NCBI GenBank assembly: GCA_946803715.1
Contig: CAMPET010000140.1
Span: 73,906 to 98,889, forward strand
Direction: 5' to 3'
Origin: Beroe ovata
Taxonomy: Eukaryota > Ctenophora > Nuda > Beroida > Beroidae
Length of the DNA: 24,984 bases
Shown here: piece after piece, positions 9,214-18,494 of the stretch
Numbering within the stretch: position 1 is the stretch's first letter
How the letters are laid out: every line of letters starts with the position of its first letter
The notes under the pieces: model-generated
Database searches by the model: none
The model's input: only the letters and a program-made list of their open reading frames with translations
What the model was told of the DNA's origin: nothing
Position numbers and translations under genes: made by a program

Positions 9214-10120
9214 ATGGAGAGTGAGGTGGTAGCATGTCAGAGAATCATTGACGCCACCTCGCCGTTTGACTGTTTCCAGTTGCCGCGGAGAACCACTGAC
9301 CCTGGAGTGATCAGATCCGTCTACCTAAAACTAGCCATCAAAGTTCACCCTGATAAAAACAAATGTCACCTCGCAACACAAGCTTTCCAGGTTTGAACGT
9401 GCTCCTTTTTTATGGATTGTCTTCACAGTATGGTATGATGGGTCCTACTCGTTTCTTGTTCTATAGTCTCTCTCATACCTAATCCTTTTTCAGGTCTTGT
9501 CCGACTCATTTGAGGAACTTCACGACGCAGAGAAACAATCTCGACTTCTCAAAGATCCCTCTTCCAGCAAAACTCCCCGGAAAAAGAAGACCAAGCCGAG
9601 GGATGTTGCTGATTTAGTCAGTCTGAATAACCGCTGGTATACTCGTGATTGGGAGGAAGTCGAAGCAGAGATAAACAGAATGACATCAGAGTTCAAGGAG
9701 CACTTGGCCCGACGCCAGGAGTCACGGGAACGGCAGGCAGAGCGCCGGGCAGAGCGGAGGGAGCGGAAGAACAAGAGGATTAAACGGAATCTGAACTACT
9801 TGTACGAGAAGTATGGACTAGATCCGGACGATTCTGATGATTCCGATAGTCAGTCAAACACAACGTACGACTATCTTGCGTATGCTGACAACACCCCAGA
9901 GAAAACTGAAACTACCCCTCAAAACAAAGCTGCTTCGGGGAGCAGGTCTGAATCGTCAGGAAAACCGGTCTGTTCTCTATGCCAACGTATGTTTGTTTCC
10001 GAAGCTATGTTGCACATACATTACGAAAAGTCAGATTTGCATAAGCGTAACCTGGAACAAGCTGCAAATCCGTGGCACAAATTCAAAAAGAGTTTTGCTG
10101 AAGTTAAAGATCCGACGTGA
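9214..10120 (+). CDS. J-domain protein with C-terminal U1-type C2H2 zinc finger
   Basis: Exons 9214-9390 and 9494-10120 give 267 residues. The J domain lies at about 17-75, with the Hsp70-stimulating HPD at 45-47 and an adjacent KNK. It is followed by a basic segment (KTPRKKKTKP), a conserved-looking block NNRWYTRDWEEVEAE, and a long Arg/Glu-rich helix likely to form a coiled coil. Then come an acidic Asp/Ser stretch and a finger at about 217-247 with CSLCQRMF and SDLHKRNLE. That finger resembles those in RBM5/RBM10 and other RNA-linked proteins. It is probably an Hsp70 co-chaperone tied to RNA or ribonucleoprotein work, by analogy with DNAJC21 and DNAJC8; this is inference. No orthologue name could be assigned. 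Confidence 0.83.
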
Positions 10121-10399
10121 ATGATCGTTTTTGCTGATGTTCAGTTAATTTCAGAAAAAAACATTCTCGTTTGTCTTGAAATTGATTGTTTATGAGTTTC
10201 TTAAGATAATCCTATGAAAGTAAAAAGTGTTATTTGTAAGGATGTTGTATTATATCCGATACATTTAATCTTTTAATTCTGTTCCGTTTTAAGATCGTTC
10301 TAATTCTTGTTTGATTATATAATTTGGCAACAGTCATGAGTTAGCGAACTCCTAATCCACCAGTAGAACTCTTCTCTCCCTGATCACTATCTATAGGCG

Positions 10400-10851
10400 A
10401 TGAGTCAGCCAATAACAGGCGATGATCTGTTGAACTTCTTCAAGACTCTCGACGACTATCAGCCTACTCTTCCCGACTCCCTCACGGCGCACTACCTCTC
10501 CCAAGCCGGATTACACACGTCAGATCCCAGAATAGTAAGTTTAACACTTTGTAAGTCGTCATGACTTTCGTATGATCCCTCTCGCGTCACTTCCATTGAA
10601 TTTTGAACTTCTGATTCCTGTGAAATCTTCAGATACGACTAGTTTCCCTGGCAACACAGAAGTTCATCACAGAGATAGCATCAGATGCGCTGACCCACTC
10701 ACAGATGCGGGGCAATCCCCCGGGTGGGAGTGGGGGGAGTGGAGGGAGCAAGAAGAACAAGGAGAAGAAGAACTGTCTGAGGATGGAGGATTTACAGCCT
10801 GCACTCGCTGATATGGGAATACAAGTCAAGAAACCGCAGTACTACATGTGA
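10400..10851 (+). CDS. TAF10: TAF10, TFIID/SAGA histone-fold subunit
   Basis: Exons 10400-10534 and 10633-10851 give 117 residues. TAF10 is a histone-fold subunit shared by TFIID and SAGA, pairing with TAF3, TAF8 or SUPT7L in the nucleus. The body matches the family closely: LDDYQPTLPDSLTAHYLSQA, SDPRIIRLVSLATQKFI, and the C-terminal MEDLQPALADMGIQVKKPQY. The long disordered N-terminus of the human protein is missing. An in-frame TAG at 10394-10396 closes the frame, unless that AG is a splice acceptor leading from an upstream exon. A Gly/Ser run (GGSGGSGGSKK) expands the variable loop before the last helix. Confidence 0.93.
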
Positions 10852-11453
10852 CAGATCATGCATTAATCCCTGACTTTGTGTTCAGTGTTGCTCAACGCTT
10901 TGTGTTGCTCAATGTCTCTAAGTGGTTGCTAAGTGGTTGTCCTGGTGTTTTGCACCCTCATTGAGAGAAAGTTTTACTGTGGGCTGTATTGAGATTAATA
11001 AGTTGGTGATGACTGGTGGCTGACCAGTGACCACCATATCATGTTTACTGGCCAGACTCCATCTCGATGTCCATTGTCCATGTCAAGTTTGCTTTCTCAT
11101 ACATTTTATTCATTACTAAAGTGTTCGACAAATGAACATGAACTATAATACAAGTTCAAGTTAAATTTTAATAGTAAACCTTCTTATGATGTTTGGCGTA
11201 TTAGTTTAATAACTAAACTCATGGTATAGATTTGTGGAACAAAAGACACCTATTTTTGTTTTATATTTGTTGTGATGTTATTCAGAAACATGATTCAAAT
11301 ATCTATAGCATATGTGATTTAATAATTTCCAATTTTATCATGTGGACCATTTGACGATCTTAACCATTTTCAATCAAACATTTTTGAAACCTTACGACAG
11401 TTAGCATATGCTCCTACTTCTTACTTCAAAATAACACTCCACGTGCACAAGCC
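10852..11453 (+). other. Intergenic between TAF10 and DENR
   Basis: Six hundred bases of AT-rich sequence with no recognised gene. It presumably holds the TAF10 3'UTR, the DENR promoter and leader, and a possible acceptor AG at 11450-11451 two bases before the DENR ATG. Confidence 0.5.
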
Positions 11454-12120
11454 ATGACCACACCGGCAGACTACCCACTGAAAGTGGACTATTGTGGCGT
11501 GTGCTCGTTACCACCTGAGTACTGTGAGAATGGACCTCTGTTGGATAAGTGTAAAGAATGGATGGAAGAGAACCTGCCTGCGCACTATGCTAGGATATTC
11601 CTGAACAAAACGCAGGTTTGTGTGTGCGTGTCTGTGTGTGTGTGAGTGTGTGAGTGTGTCTGTATCTGTGTGTGTGTGTGTGTGTGTGTNNNNNNGTGTG
11701 TGTGTGTGTGTGTCTGTGTGTGTGCGTGTGTGTGCGTGTGCGTTCAATTTATACTGACTTTTCCAGGAGGAGCTCGAAGCCATGTCTCTTGCCAACGGTA
11801 AGAAGAAACAGACTCGAGGAGGCAAAGCTATGAAGAACATTGCCAAGAAACAGGAAGTGGAAAAGCAAGTCATTGTTGGTCGGTCCATGAGGGCCCGTAA
11901 AAAGTACGTGACACTTGTCAGAGGACTCAAGACATGTGATCTGAACCTCAAGAAATGTAGCAAGGCATTTGGACAGAAATTCGCGTGTGGTTCATCAATA
12001 ACGGCAGACGATGAGATAACGGTACAGGGTGATGTGATAGATGAAATGATGGATTTCATATGTGAGGAACTGGGTATTGATGACGACTTGGTCATAGATG
12101 GTGGGGATATCAAAGATTGA
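11454..12120 (+). CDS. DENR: Density-regulated protein (DENR), SUI1-domain translation factor
   Basis: Exons 11454-11615 and 11767-12120 give 171 residues (human 198). DENR pairs with MCTS1 and acts at the 40S ribosome in re-initiation and recycling after termination. The N-terminal cysteine-rich zinc-binding block is clear (YCGVCSLPPEYCENGP, then KC). A Lys-rich linker follows (ANGKKKQTRGGKA), then an eIF1/SUI1 fold at about residues 90-155 with RAKKYV-like RARKKYVTLVRGL, FAQKF-like FGQKFACGSSI, and EITVQGDVIDEM. The acidic tail is also typical. The human Glu-rich linker is shortened. The single intron is a GT microsatellite containing a scaffold gap, but the exon junction is intact. Confidence 0.95.
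11616..11750. repeat. GT microsatellite with six-N scaffold gap in DENR intron
   Basis: Imperfect GT repeat interrupted by Ns at 11690-11695, so the true intron length is unknown. The repeat begins right after the donor (GTTTGTGTGT), so part of the donor lies in the microsatellite. Confidence 0.95.
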
Positions 12121-12498
12121 TCATATCAATGGTTCTGGTGGTGCTTTAGTTGTGATTCACATTTTATACTTGAATTGAGTGGGGTTCCTTGTCTTGAACT
12201 TGTCTTGAACATAATTTATTTGAGAACTTTCCTCTCTTTGGAACCCGATAATCTCTTGGATAATTGGATTGCTAATTATTGCTCCTCACTTCTCTTGATA
12301 AACTAAGCATTTGGCGATTCCTTGGATATTTGTTCCTTATGTAAATACATCTTTTACAAGAGAAAACAATGATCATCAGACCATGTTCTCTTTTTCTTGC
12401 ATAATTTAACAATACTCAAACAATATTTGACATTGTTTCCCGGTCTCGAGTTTTTGTTTTACATGGACTTCGATCCCGTAAAAGTTAATGTTCAGACT
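12121..12498 (+). other. Intergenic / 3'UTR of DENR
   Basis: No further gene. AT-rich sequence reading into the poly(A)-like signal at 12499. Confidence 0.5.
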
Positions 12499-12520
12499 AA
12501 TAAAAGGTTTCCCATTTTAG
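12499..12520 (+). promoter_or_regulatory. AATAAA followed by strong splice-acceptor-like TTTTAG before zinc-finger start
   Basis: AATAAA at 12499-12504 is followed after 14 bases of mostly pyrimidine sequence by an AG at 12519-12520. The zinc-finger ATG is three bases further on. The layout matches 6117-6136 closely. The signal would end the DENR transcript, and the AG would receive either a cis 5'UTR exon or a trans-spliced leader. Confidence 0.45.
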
Positions 12521-12523
12521 GTA

Positions 12524-13630
12524 ATGTCTGAAACAATCGATGAGACAGCTCCAGTGCTGGAAGGAGCAAAGGCAGTGCCGGATGAAGTGATTGAGGATGT
12601 AAAACCAGTCAGTGACGAAACCGAGACTGGTAAAGGCGAGGAGGAAGTGTTGACTGAGGAGGAATCGCAAGAAGAAGAGGAGGAGGATATTGGTGAGGCT
12701 AATGAAGGTGAGGAGGCAGAGGATGAAACAGAGAAGGAGAAGGAGAAGGGAGAGGAAAAGGTGAATGAGGAATGTGTGGAAGAGCAGCAGGAGTTTGCCA
12801 TGGATCAGGATCTAGCGCACGAGATAACACTTGACGATCTCAAGAATATGGACTATAAAGGAGGCAATCAGATGAATGAAACCAAGGAATACAATCCGTA
12901 TGATGCTAGCATGGTGGAAGGTGAATCAATGGGAGATGACGATGATGATGAGGACGATTACAACGAAGAGAAGGTCGATACTCACGCAATGAGCTATACC
13001 GGACCTGAAGAGCTCCCTCCCCCTGAACCAACCGAGATGAGTAACGCTCCTGGAAAAGCTGAGAAAGTAACGGTGAGTGAGGTGGAGAAACCAAGTCCAT
13101 ACCCAACAAAGAAGAAGATAACGTTCAAGTGTTCGGTTTGCAAGCACCGCACCACTCACAAGCCCGATATGATTGAACACATGAAGATTCACAAGACACC
13201 GAAAGTAACTAAAAATTACCGGTGTTCAGTCTGTAACTTCTCATCTACGGACAGAAACGTCCTGGTCAAGCACATAGCCGTCCACAATGGCGGAAAACCG
13301 TACCAGTGCCGATCATGCGATTTCGAGACAACCCGCAGCTCCCACCTTGTGGAGCACTGCAAGATCCACTCGGGGGACAGACCACACAAGTGTCCACTCT
13401 GTGACTACACATCCGCCAGGAAATCCGACCTAACCCGACATAACCGTATCCACACGGGGGAGAATCTGTACCGGTGCCAGCACTGTGACTACACCACAAT
13501 CCGTAACTCGGACCTCGCCCGACACACTCGCATCCACACCGGGGAGAACTTGTTCAGATGCAAGTACTGTGACTACAAGAGTGTCCGCAACTCGGATCTG
13601 ATCCGTCACACACGCACACACAACAAGTGA
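12524..13630 (+). CDS. Acidic C2H2 zinc-finger protein, six tandem fingers, single coding exon
   Basis: One uninterrupted frame of 368 residues. Residues 1-110 are very rich in Glu/Asp. Residues 201-366 hold six fingers of the C-x2-C-D-[FY]-x-[ST]-x-R-x-S-D-L-x-R-H type, as in CDYTSARKSDLTRHNRIH and CDYTTIRNSDLARHTRIH. The later fingers are joined by HTGENL[YF] rather than the usual TGEKP linker. REST, ZFX-like and other metazoan factors share the CDYxTxRxSDL style, but no orthologue is claimed. It is probably a nuclear DNA-binding regulator. It shares architecture and linker with the gene at 14770, pointing to tandem duplication. ATG is preceded three bases upstream by an acceptor-like TTTTAG. 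Confidence 0.9.
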   Translation: MSETIDETAPVLEGAKAVPDEVIEDVKPVSDETETGKGEEEVLTEEESQEEEEEDIGEANEGEEAEDETEKEKEKGEEKVNEECVEEQQEFAMDQDLAHEITLDDLKNMDYKGGNQMNETKEYNPYDASMVEGESMGDDDDDEDDYNEEKVDTHAMSYTGPEELPPPEPTEMSNAPGKAEKVTVSEVEKPSPYPTKKKITFKCSVCKHRTTHKPDMIEHMKIHKTPKVTKNYRCSVCNFSSTDRNVLVKHIAVHNGGKPYQCRSCDFETTRSSHLVEHCKIHSGDRPHKCPLCDYTSARKSDLTRHNRIHTGENLYRCQHCDYTTIRNSDLARHTRIHTGENLFRCKYCDYKSVRNSDLIRHTRTHNK

Positions 13631-14769
13631 TATGGGTCCTCGTTATGTGTTCAACCACTGGGGTATCATGGTTCTATTCGGACTGTGTGTGAGGCAACAA
13701 CCGACAAGAGCTCAATACTTCTATTATAAGTAACTTTATATCAAACTATAGATACGATAATATACCTACTCTTAATTACGATCCAGAGACGTGTAAGATT
13801 CTCTGAGAGCGTCAATAGTTAATAACTATTAGTTATACTAAATTTGTTTTTAAATGACTCCAGGTTGAGGTACCTCTAGTACCGCTCTAAGAAATTAGAC
13901 TTTCCACTTGCTATATATACTTTCTTAGCTAGGATATCAAAGCATTCTGGAATATGCACAATTTTCTTATTTCTTTACCCATCGCCATGCTTCAAATGGG
14001 GTACACGTGTACCAAAAGGTATCTAAATTCGTCATTGTCAACAATTATAACTCTGAAACGCTGTTCGATTAACCCACTATGATTTCATCGAACACTCGTC
14101 GGTTAACTGATATAATTCGCTTGTCTTTAAGCTGGGTTTAATATCTGATGCTCTAAGTTTGAAAGTTAACCCACCGTACAGTGTAGAATTAGCCGATATC
14201 AATTTCTCAAAATGCCTGATTTCTTTTACAGTTTTATCTCTTGAAAGTTGCTCATTTTTTAATAATCTCTATGAATTTAAATAATCTTCAATAATTATTT
14301 GAGAACTTTCTTCTCCAGAGACTTGGGACAGTTTGTTGTTAGTCCATGTTGCTGTTGTTTATCTTTTCACGGCTTGATTTCATATTAGCGTGCTTCAGCC
14401 TACTGCTCAATTTCATACTACTGCTCTCATGCGACGAATTTTTGTATATTTCAAGCAATCCCTAGCCCTATCTTTCTGTCAAATTTGTGCTCACGTTTCC
14501 TTTTATCAGCTATATGCCGCAGTCTTGAAATTAAGATATCATTAATTCAGCTGAGATTGATTTATGGACCCAGTATGTTATTTATTATGTGTTAATCGCA
14601 TTATCCAATAAGCTGTTTTCTTCACTTTTGTTATCTTCATACAATGAACAATCTACTATGCCAAGACTTTGATGAAATCTTCGTTTATTAATTCTACCAA
14701 CTTCCGTTCCGAGGATTCATCTTCAACATGACATCTACATTTCACTCAGGATGATTAACAAACGTTAAC
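13631..14769 (+). other. 1.1-kb intergenic gap between the two acidic zinc-finger genes
   Basis: AT-rich, with no gene, tRNA or TIR element recognised. The last 50 bases contain a pyrimidine tract and CACTCAG (AG at 14748-14749) 20 bases before the next start, like an intron 3' end. Confidence 0.5.
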
Positions 14770-15879
14770 ATGGATACTGCTCTTGTACAGTCAGCACCTC
14801 TCGATCACTCTGACCAACTGAAGAATGCTGATGTGAGAACAGGTGACTATGATGAGTGTAAGGGCGAATATGGTGATGAGTGTAAGAGTGACTATGGTGA
14901 TGCGTGTAAAGATGAGGTGGTGGAGCTAATGTTGGATAAGGATCAACTGTTCAAGGATGAGGAGGATGATGTGAAGGATATAGGAAGTGTGATCGATGAG
15001 CTGCAGTCTGATATGGAGGTGGGACATGAAGTGGGTCAGGAAGTGCATGATGAGGAAGGAGTTGATGATGAGGAGGGAGTTGATGATGAGGAGGGAGGTG
15101 ATGATGAGGGAGAGGGAGTTGATGAGGGGGAAGGGGAGGAGGTTGTACTTGACCCGGCAAAGTTTGTTGGAGGCACTTCATTCGGCAACAGTTTCCAGTG
15201 TGGTTACTGCGCATACACGACAAGTCGGCAGAGCGATCTCAAGAGACATGTCTTCACGCATACGGGCGAAAACCTGTTCCAGTGCGGGAAATGTGAGTAC
15301 AAAACAGCCCGGAAAAGTGACTTACGGCGGCATCAGTTGTTACATATTGGTGAAAAGCCGTTCAAATGTGGCGTGTGTAACTACACCACATCGCGGAAGA
15401 CGGTTCTGTTGAAACACATGCGGATTCACACAGCTAACATACCCAGATGCCGAGTTATATTGGTCCAAGTGTCCAAAGACGGCCAGAGAGTGATAAACAA
15501 CAATGCACTTGCTGATATGCCACCGCTGCCACCCCAAAAACAGCGAACAGCAAGTGGCAAGAGCCCCAGCAAGAAAAAGAAGGCGGAAATGAAGATGTAT
15601 TCATGCGATAAATGCGACTTCGTAGCAGCGTGTAGGAAAAACTTCCACGAACACAAACTAAGTCACGGATCGGAGCAGAAGTGGAAGTGTCCGATGTGTG
15701 GATATCTCACGATCAGAAAGTCCGATATGACTCGACATTTCAACATTCACATTGACAATGTCTTCAAGTGTAACTTGTGCGAGTATAAAACAGTGCGACA
15801 CAGCGATTTTGTCAGACACAGCAAGGTCCATGAGAAGCAGTCGTTCCGGGAGCAGGAATATTCGGCTAACGTTGAGTGA
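14770..15879 (+). CDS. Acidic C2H2 zinc-finger protein, 3+3 fingers, single coding exon
   Basis: A 369-residue open frame. Residues 25-50 contain an eight-residue repeat DECKxxYG. Residues 94-124 are an Asp/Glu/Gly/Val repeat. Fingers 1-3 (about 142-220) include CGYCAYTTSRQSDLKRH and CEYKTARKSDLRRH, with linkers HTGENLFQC and HIGEKPFKC. A 55-residue linker carries a basic KSPSKKKKAEMK, a candidate nuclear localisation signal. Fingers 4-6 (about 276-354) begin CDKCDFVAACRKNFHEH and end CEYKTVRHSDFVRH. Style and the TGENLF linker match the gene at 12524, so the two are likely paralogues. Role is presumably sequence-specific transcription control; the target is unknown. Confidence 0.9.
   Translation: MDTALVQSAPLDHSDQLKNADVRTGDYDECKGEYGDECKSDYGDACKDEVVELMLDKDQLFKDEEDDVKDIGSVIDELQSDMEVGHEVGQEVHDEEGVDDEEGVDDEEGGDDEGEGVDEGEGEEVVLDPAKFVGGTSFGNSFQCGYCAYTTSRQSDLKRHVFTHTGENLFQCGKCEYKTARKSDLRRHQLLHIGEKPFKCGVCNYTTSRKTVLLKHMRIHTANIPRCRVILVQVSKDGQRVINNNALADMPPLPPQKQRTASGKSPSKKKKAEMKMYSCDKCDFVAACRKNFHEHKLSHGSEQKWKCPMCGYLTIRKSDMTRHFNIHIDNVFKCNLCEYKTVRHSDFVRHSKVHEKQSFREQEYSANVE
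14851..14916 (+). repeat. In-frame 24-bp coding repeat (DECKxxYG)
   Basis: GATGAGTGTAAGxGxGAxTATGGT-type units at 14851-14874 and 14875-14898 and a partial third to 14916 encode DECKGEYG, DECKSDYG and DACKDE. Recent replication slippage is likely. Confidence 0.8.
15049..15140 (+). repeat. In-frame 18-bp coding minisatellite (DEEGVD)
   Basis: Three near-identical 18-base units (core GATGAGGAGGGAGTTGAT), then variant units, encode repeated DEEGVD/DEEGGD. Length is probably polymorphic between individuals. Confidence 0.85.
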
Positions 15880-16427
15880 AAGTCACGCGATATTTGGGGA
15901 TTGTCCCATCAAACAAGAATATAGGAAGAAACTTCGGTGTAAATTTCCAGTCAATGATTTTTGAAAGACAATGTGTATATTCAAGCTTTATAATTGTTTA
16001 AATTTCAGTAATATTTGAATACATATTCCTTGTTATGGACCATTTTGCATGTTTTCATCAAACTCTTCATCATTAATGATTCTGTACCAAAATGTGACAA
16101 TCCCAGCAGTATAGGAAGGACGATGACGGCACGCGCGAACGCCGAATTGAAAATGTCATTACAAAGTTGGTAGTAGTTAGTCTTTGAAAAACAAATTATC
16201 TAACGCGCAGTGTTTGCGCGTTCAATTTTACATACGTTGCGGCTGAAATTCTGGGCTATGAATTCAGGCGGGCAATGAGACTATCATGATAGCTATGCGC
16301 GTCTGTGTTTCCCGCGCAACTCCATATTTGATAGCGTATTATTTCTAGAAGTTTCATATATTGATGAATCGAATTCTAACTCATTTATTCACCAGGAATA
16401 GAGAATGAATGACTCGTTGAGCATGGA
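15880..16427 (+). other. Intergenic, presumed GPATCH3 promoter region
   Basis: No gene seen. Bases 16120-16320 are enriched in CG dinucleotides in an otherwise AT-rich stretch, as in promoters. They include an E2F-like TTTCCCGC (16308-16315) and a short hairpin AACGCGCA/TGCGCGTT (16202-16209 and 16215-16222). Promoter function is inferred from composition and position. Confidence 0.4.
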
Positions 16428-18402
16428 ATGACACATTGTGTTGTGAGTAACATACCGCAGTGTTACAAGTCTGCAAACCTCCGAAAACACTTCAAACAGT
16501 ACATCGAGAATGGATCTATCCTGTGTTTTCACTACAGACATCGCCCTGAAGAGACTAAGGTGACACATGTAAAAGCCGGTGATCAAGATAAGGTAGGGTT
16601 TTGAGAATTGCGTCAATATCTCTAGGGCCTAAAAGTACACTTTAAATGCAACTTGACATAAACGGTAGGAGAGTTGAGTTTTTTCATTAACCACTGTTCA
16701 GACGTTTTGCTGTGTGGCAAAAATCAAATCTACTCAAATTGATGACTTCATCGGAACATATCATCACAAACGATGGCATGTGAATCCTCTTCCGAACGGG
16801 GAAGTGCCGAATTTAGGAGTGGCTGTCATCTTCAAAACAGAAATCAATGGTAAATTGATGATTGTTTTAATCTTACGGTTGCTCATTGCCCGGCGATGCT
16901 AGGCCCAGCTTTCATCGATAGACAAGGTTGATCATAATTTTTTGTATTTTCCATTCTAATTTAGCTTTCCACACCAGGTAATTTGGCAAAATTACCTGAG
17001 TTGTCCCCTCCTAAAGTAATGCCGAATGGAAATGTGGGAACACCGACCAAAATCTTCAGAGATATGATCAACAAGTGTGCTCTTCCACCTCTAATTATCA
17101 AGGTGAGACGAAGATGGCACCTTCCCCAATCCTATACTCTGAGATCTTTTCCTTAGACCCACTACGGTATTTTTATGATAACTGCAGTAATCACACTCTT
17201 TTCAGTAGAAGCTCGGATTAGAGTTCCCCAGAACAGTAAAGAGGAAACAGTACAGTGCTGTTCCGCCCCAAGACTTGTACTGTGGGACAGAATCTTCTCC
17301 CCAAAGTGCAGCAGGAACTTGTGACACTGCAAGCGTGGTGGAGGAAGTCATTGAGACAACCAAGACCCGTGAATCTCGGTGGAGTGAGGCAGAGCGGATC
17401 GAGGAGCACGATGGTGCTGAGGATTGGGAGCGACACGAATGTTTCAATAACGATGTCACATCCCAGGTATGTTCCATTAGATAATCTCCTGGTGCTGGGG
17501 TAAGAAGGGTGTGAGGTTATAGCTTGAGTCACATTTTGTCGCATAGTTTCGCCGGTTTGTGGCCCCTACTATGTCCTGATTTGCGTAGGAGCGCACGAAG
17601 GAGAGATTATACGAAGAGGAGATGGAGATAGTTTGGGATAAGGGTTCCAGTGGACTTGTCTTCCACACTGATGCCAATTACTGGGCAGACCTTGAAGGAA
17701 AAGGTTTTTAATGCGCTTTCTTGTTTTCTCTTTTGAAATATATTTCATTGATTGATTCCTTCATAACCCTTGATAATATCTTTGTTCACTATGTCGCTTA
17801 AGGAAGGTATACTGCTCAGATACTGACGGCTTGTGGACGGACGAGTGGGATGTTGATATGGGTGTGTACGAGGGTCACGTGGGTGACAAGGATGCACGTG
17901 ACTCCCAAGATATGCGAGATTCCCAACAATTCCGCAAGTTTGGGGACGTGGATGAGAAAATAGGGGACTTCGAGAAGCATACAAAGGGATTTGGAAGTAG
18001 AATGATGAGAAAACAGGGATGGACTGCCGGTAAAGGACTAGGTTCTTCCAAGATAGGTATGGCCGAACCTATTTCAACAGAAGGAGGACAAAAGCCAAAG
18101 GACAAAACTGGTTTAGGGTAAGTTTTTCCTCAGTCGCAGTTTTTCATTACTTTACTTTGAATTCCGATCATGAAAGTTGGAACATTATGCCATTACCGAC
18201 GATCTGGTTCATTCTTGCCAGGTATCGTGGCGAGAGTATATGCGAGGTAATCAGACGAAACAACCCTCGAGTTAGGGAGCCCCCACTTATTGGCACAAGA
18301 TTCGACGATACAGTCAATCACAAGGATTCAGCCATCAGAAGCGAGGACCCAACTGCCATGAAGTATCGTAGGGTTGATAGCAAAACATACCATAAATCAT
18401 AA
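16428..18402 (+). CDS. GPATCH3: G-patch domain-containing protein 3 (GPATCH3)
   Basis: Exons 16428-16592, 16702-16849, 16978-17102, 17209-17466, 17589-17703, 17820-18117 and 18222-18402 give 429 residues (human 525). Family blocks appear in order: CVVSNIPQCYKSANLRKHF, ILCFHYRHRPE, LPELSPPKVMPNGNVGTP, EDWERHECFNNDVTSQERT, GSSGLVFHTDANYW, EWDVDMGVY and GDKDARDS. The G-patch is at about 325-372 (KGFGSRMMRKQGW, GKGLG, KTGLGYRGE). G-patches commonly activate DEAH helicases or bind RNA. Human GPATCH3 is reported in transcription and in damping RLR/MAVS signalling; whether that holds here is unknown. The start is the first ATG after an in-frame TGA (16410). Exon 4 uses the second AG of a CAGTAG acceptor; using the first would add an in-frame stop. 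Confidence 0.93.
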
Positions 18403-18494
18403 CAGACAGTTATTTTTCAACTTGATTTATAATATGGTACACCGGGTTATTTGTGTAACTAATCATGCCAAACTGGACACTGACAATTCAAGTG
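18403..18494. other. 92-bp gap between convergent stop codons
   Basis: Stops of GPATCH3 (+) and the TMEM272-like gene (-) face each other across 92 bases. No AATAAA was seen on either strand here, so the mature 3'UTRs probably overlap. Confidence 0.6.

Noticed and set aside
9520-9774. 84-codon minus ORF
   Set aside because: Antisense shadow of the Arg/Glu-rich part of the J-domain protein.
11508-12113. 201-codon minus ORF across the DENR exons and microsatellite
   Set aside because: Its translation includes a His/Thr dipeptide run from the GT repeat and crosses the N gap. It is the antisense shadow of DENR.
12517-12801. Serine-rich minus ORF
   Set aside because: It is the complement of the Glu-rich start of the zinc-finger gene, where GAG/GAA codons read as Ser/Phe-rich antisense.
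17202-17544. Several overlapping ORFs on both strands
   Set aside because: They overlie GPATCH3 exon 4, whose frame carries the family blocks; the others have none.
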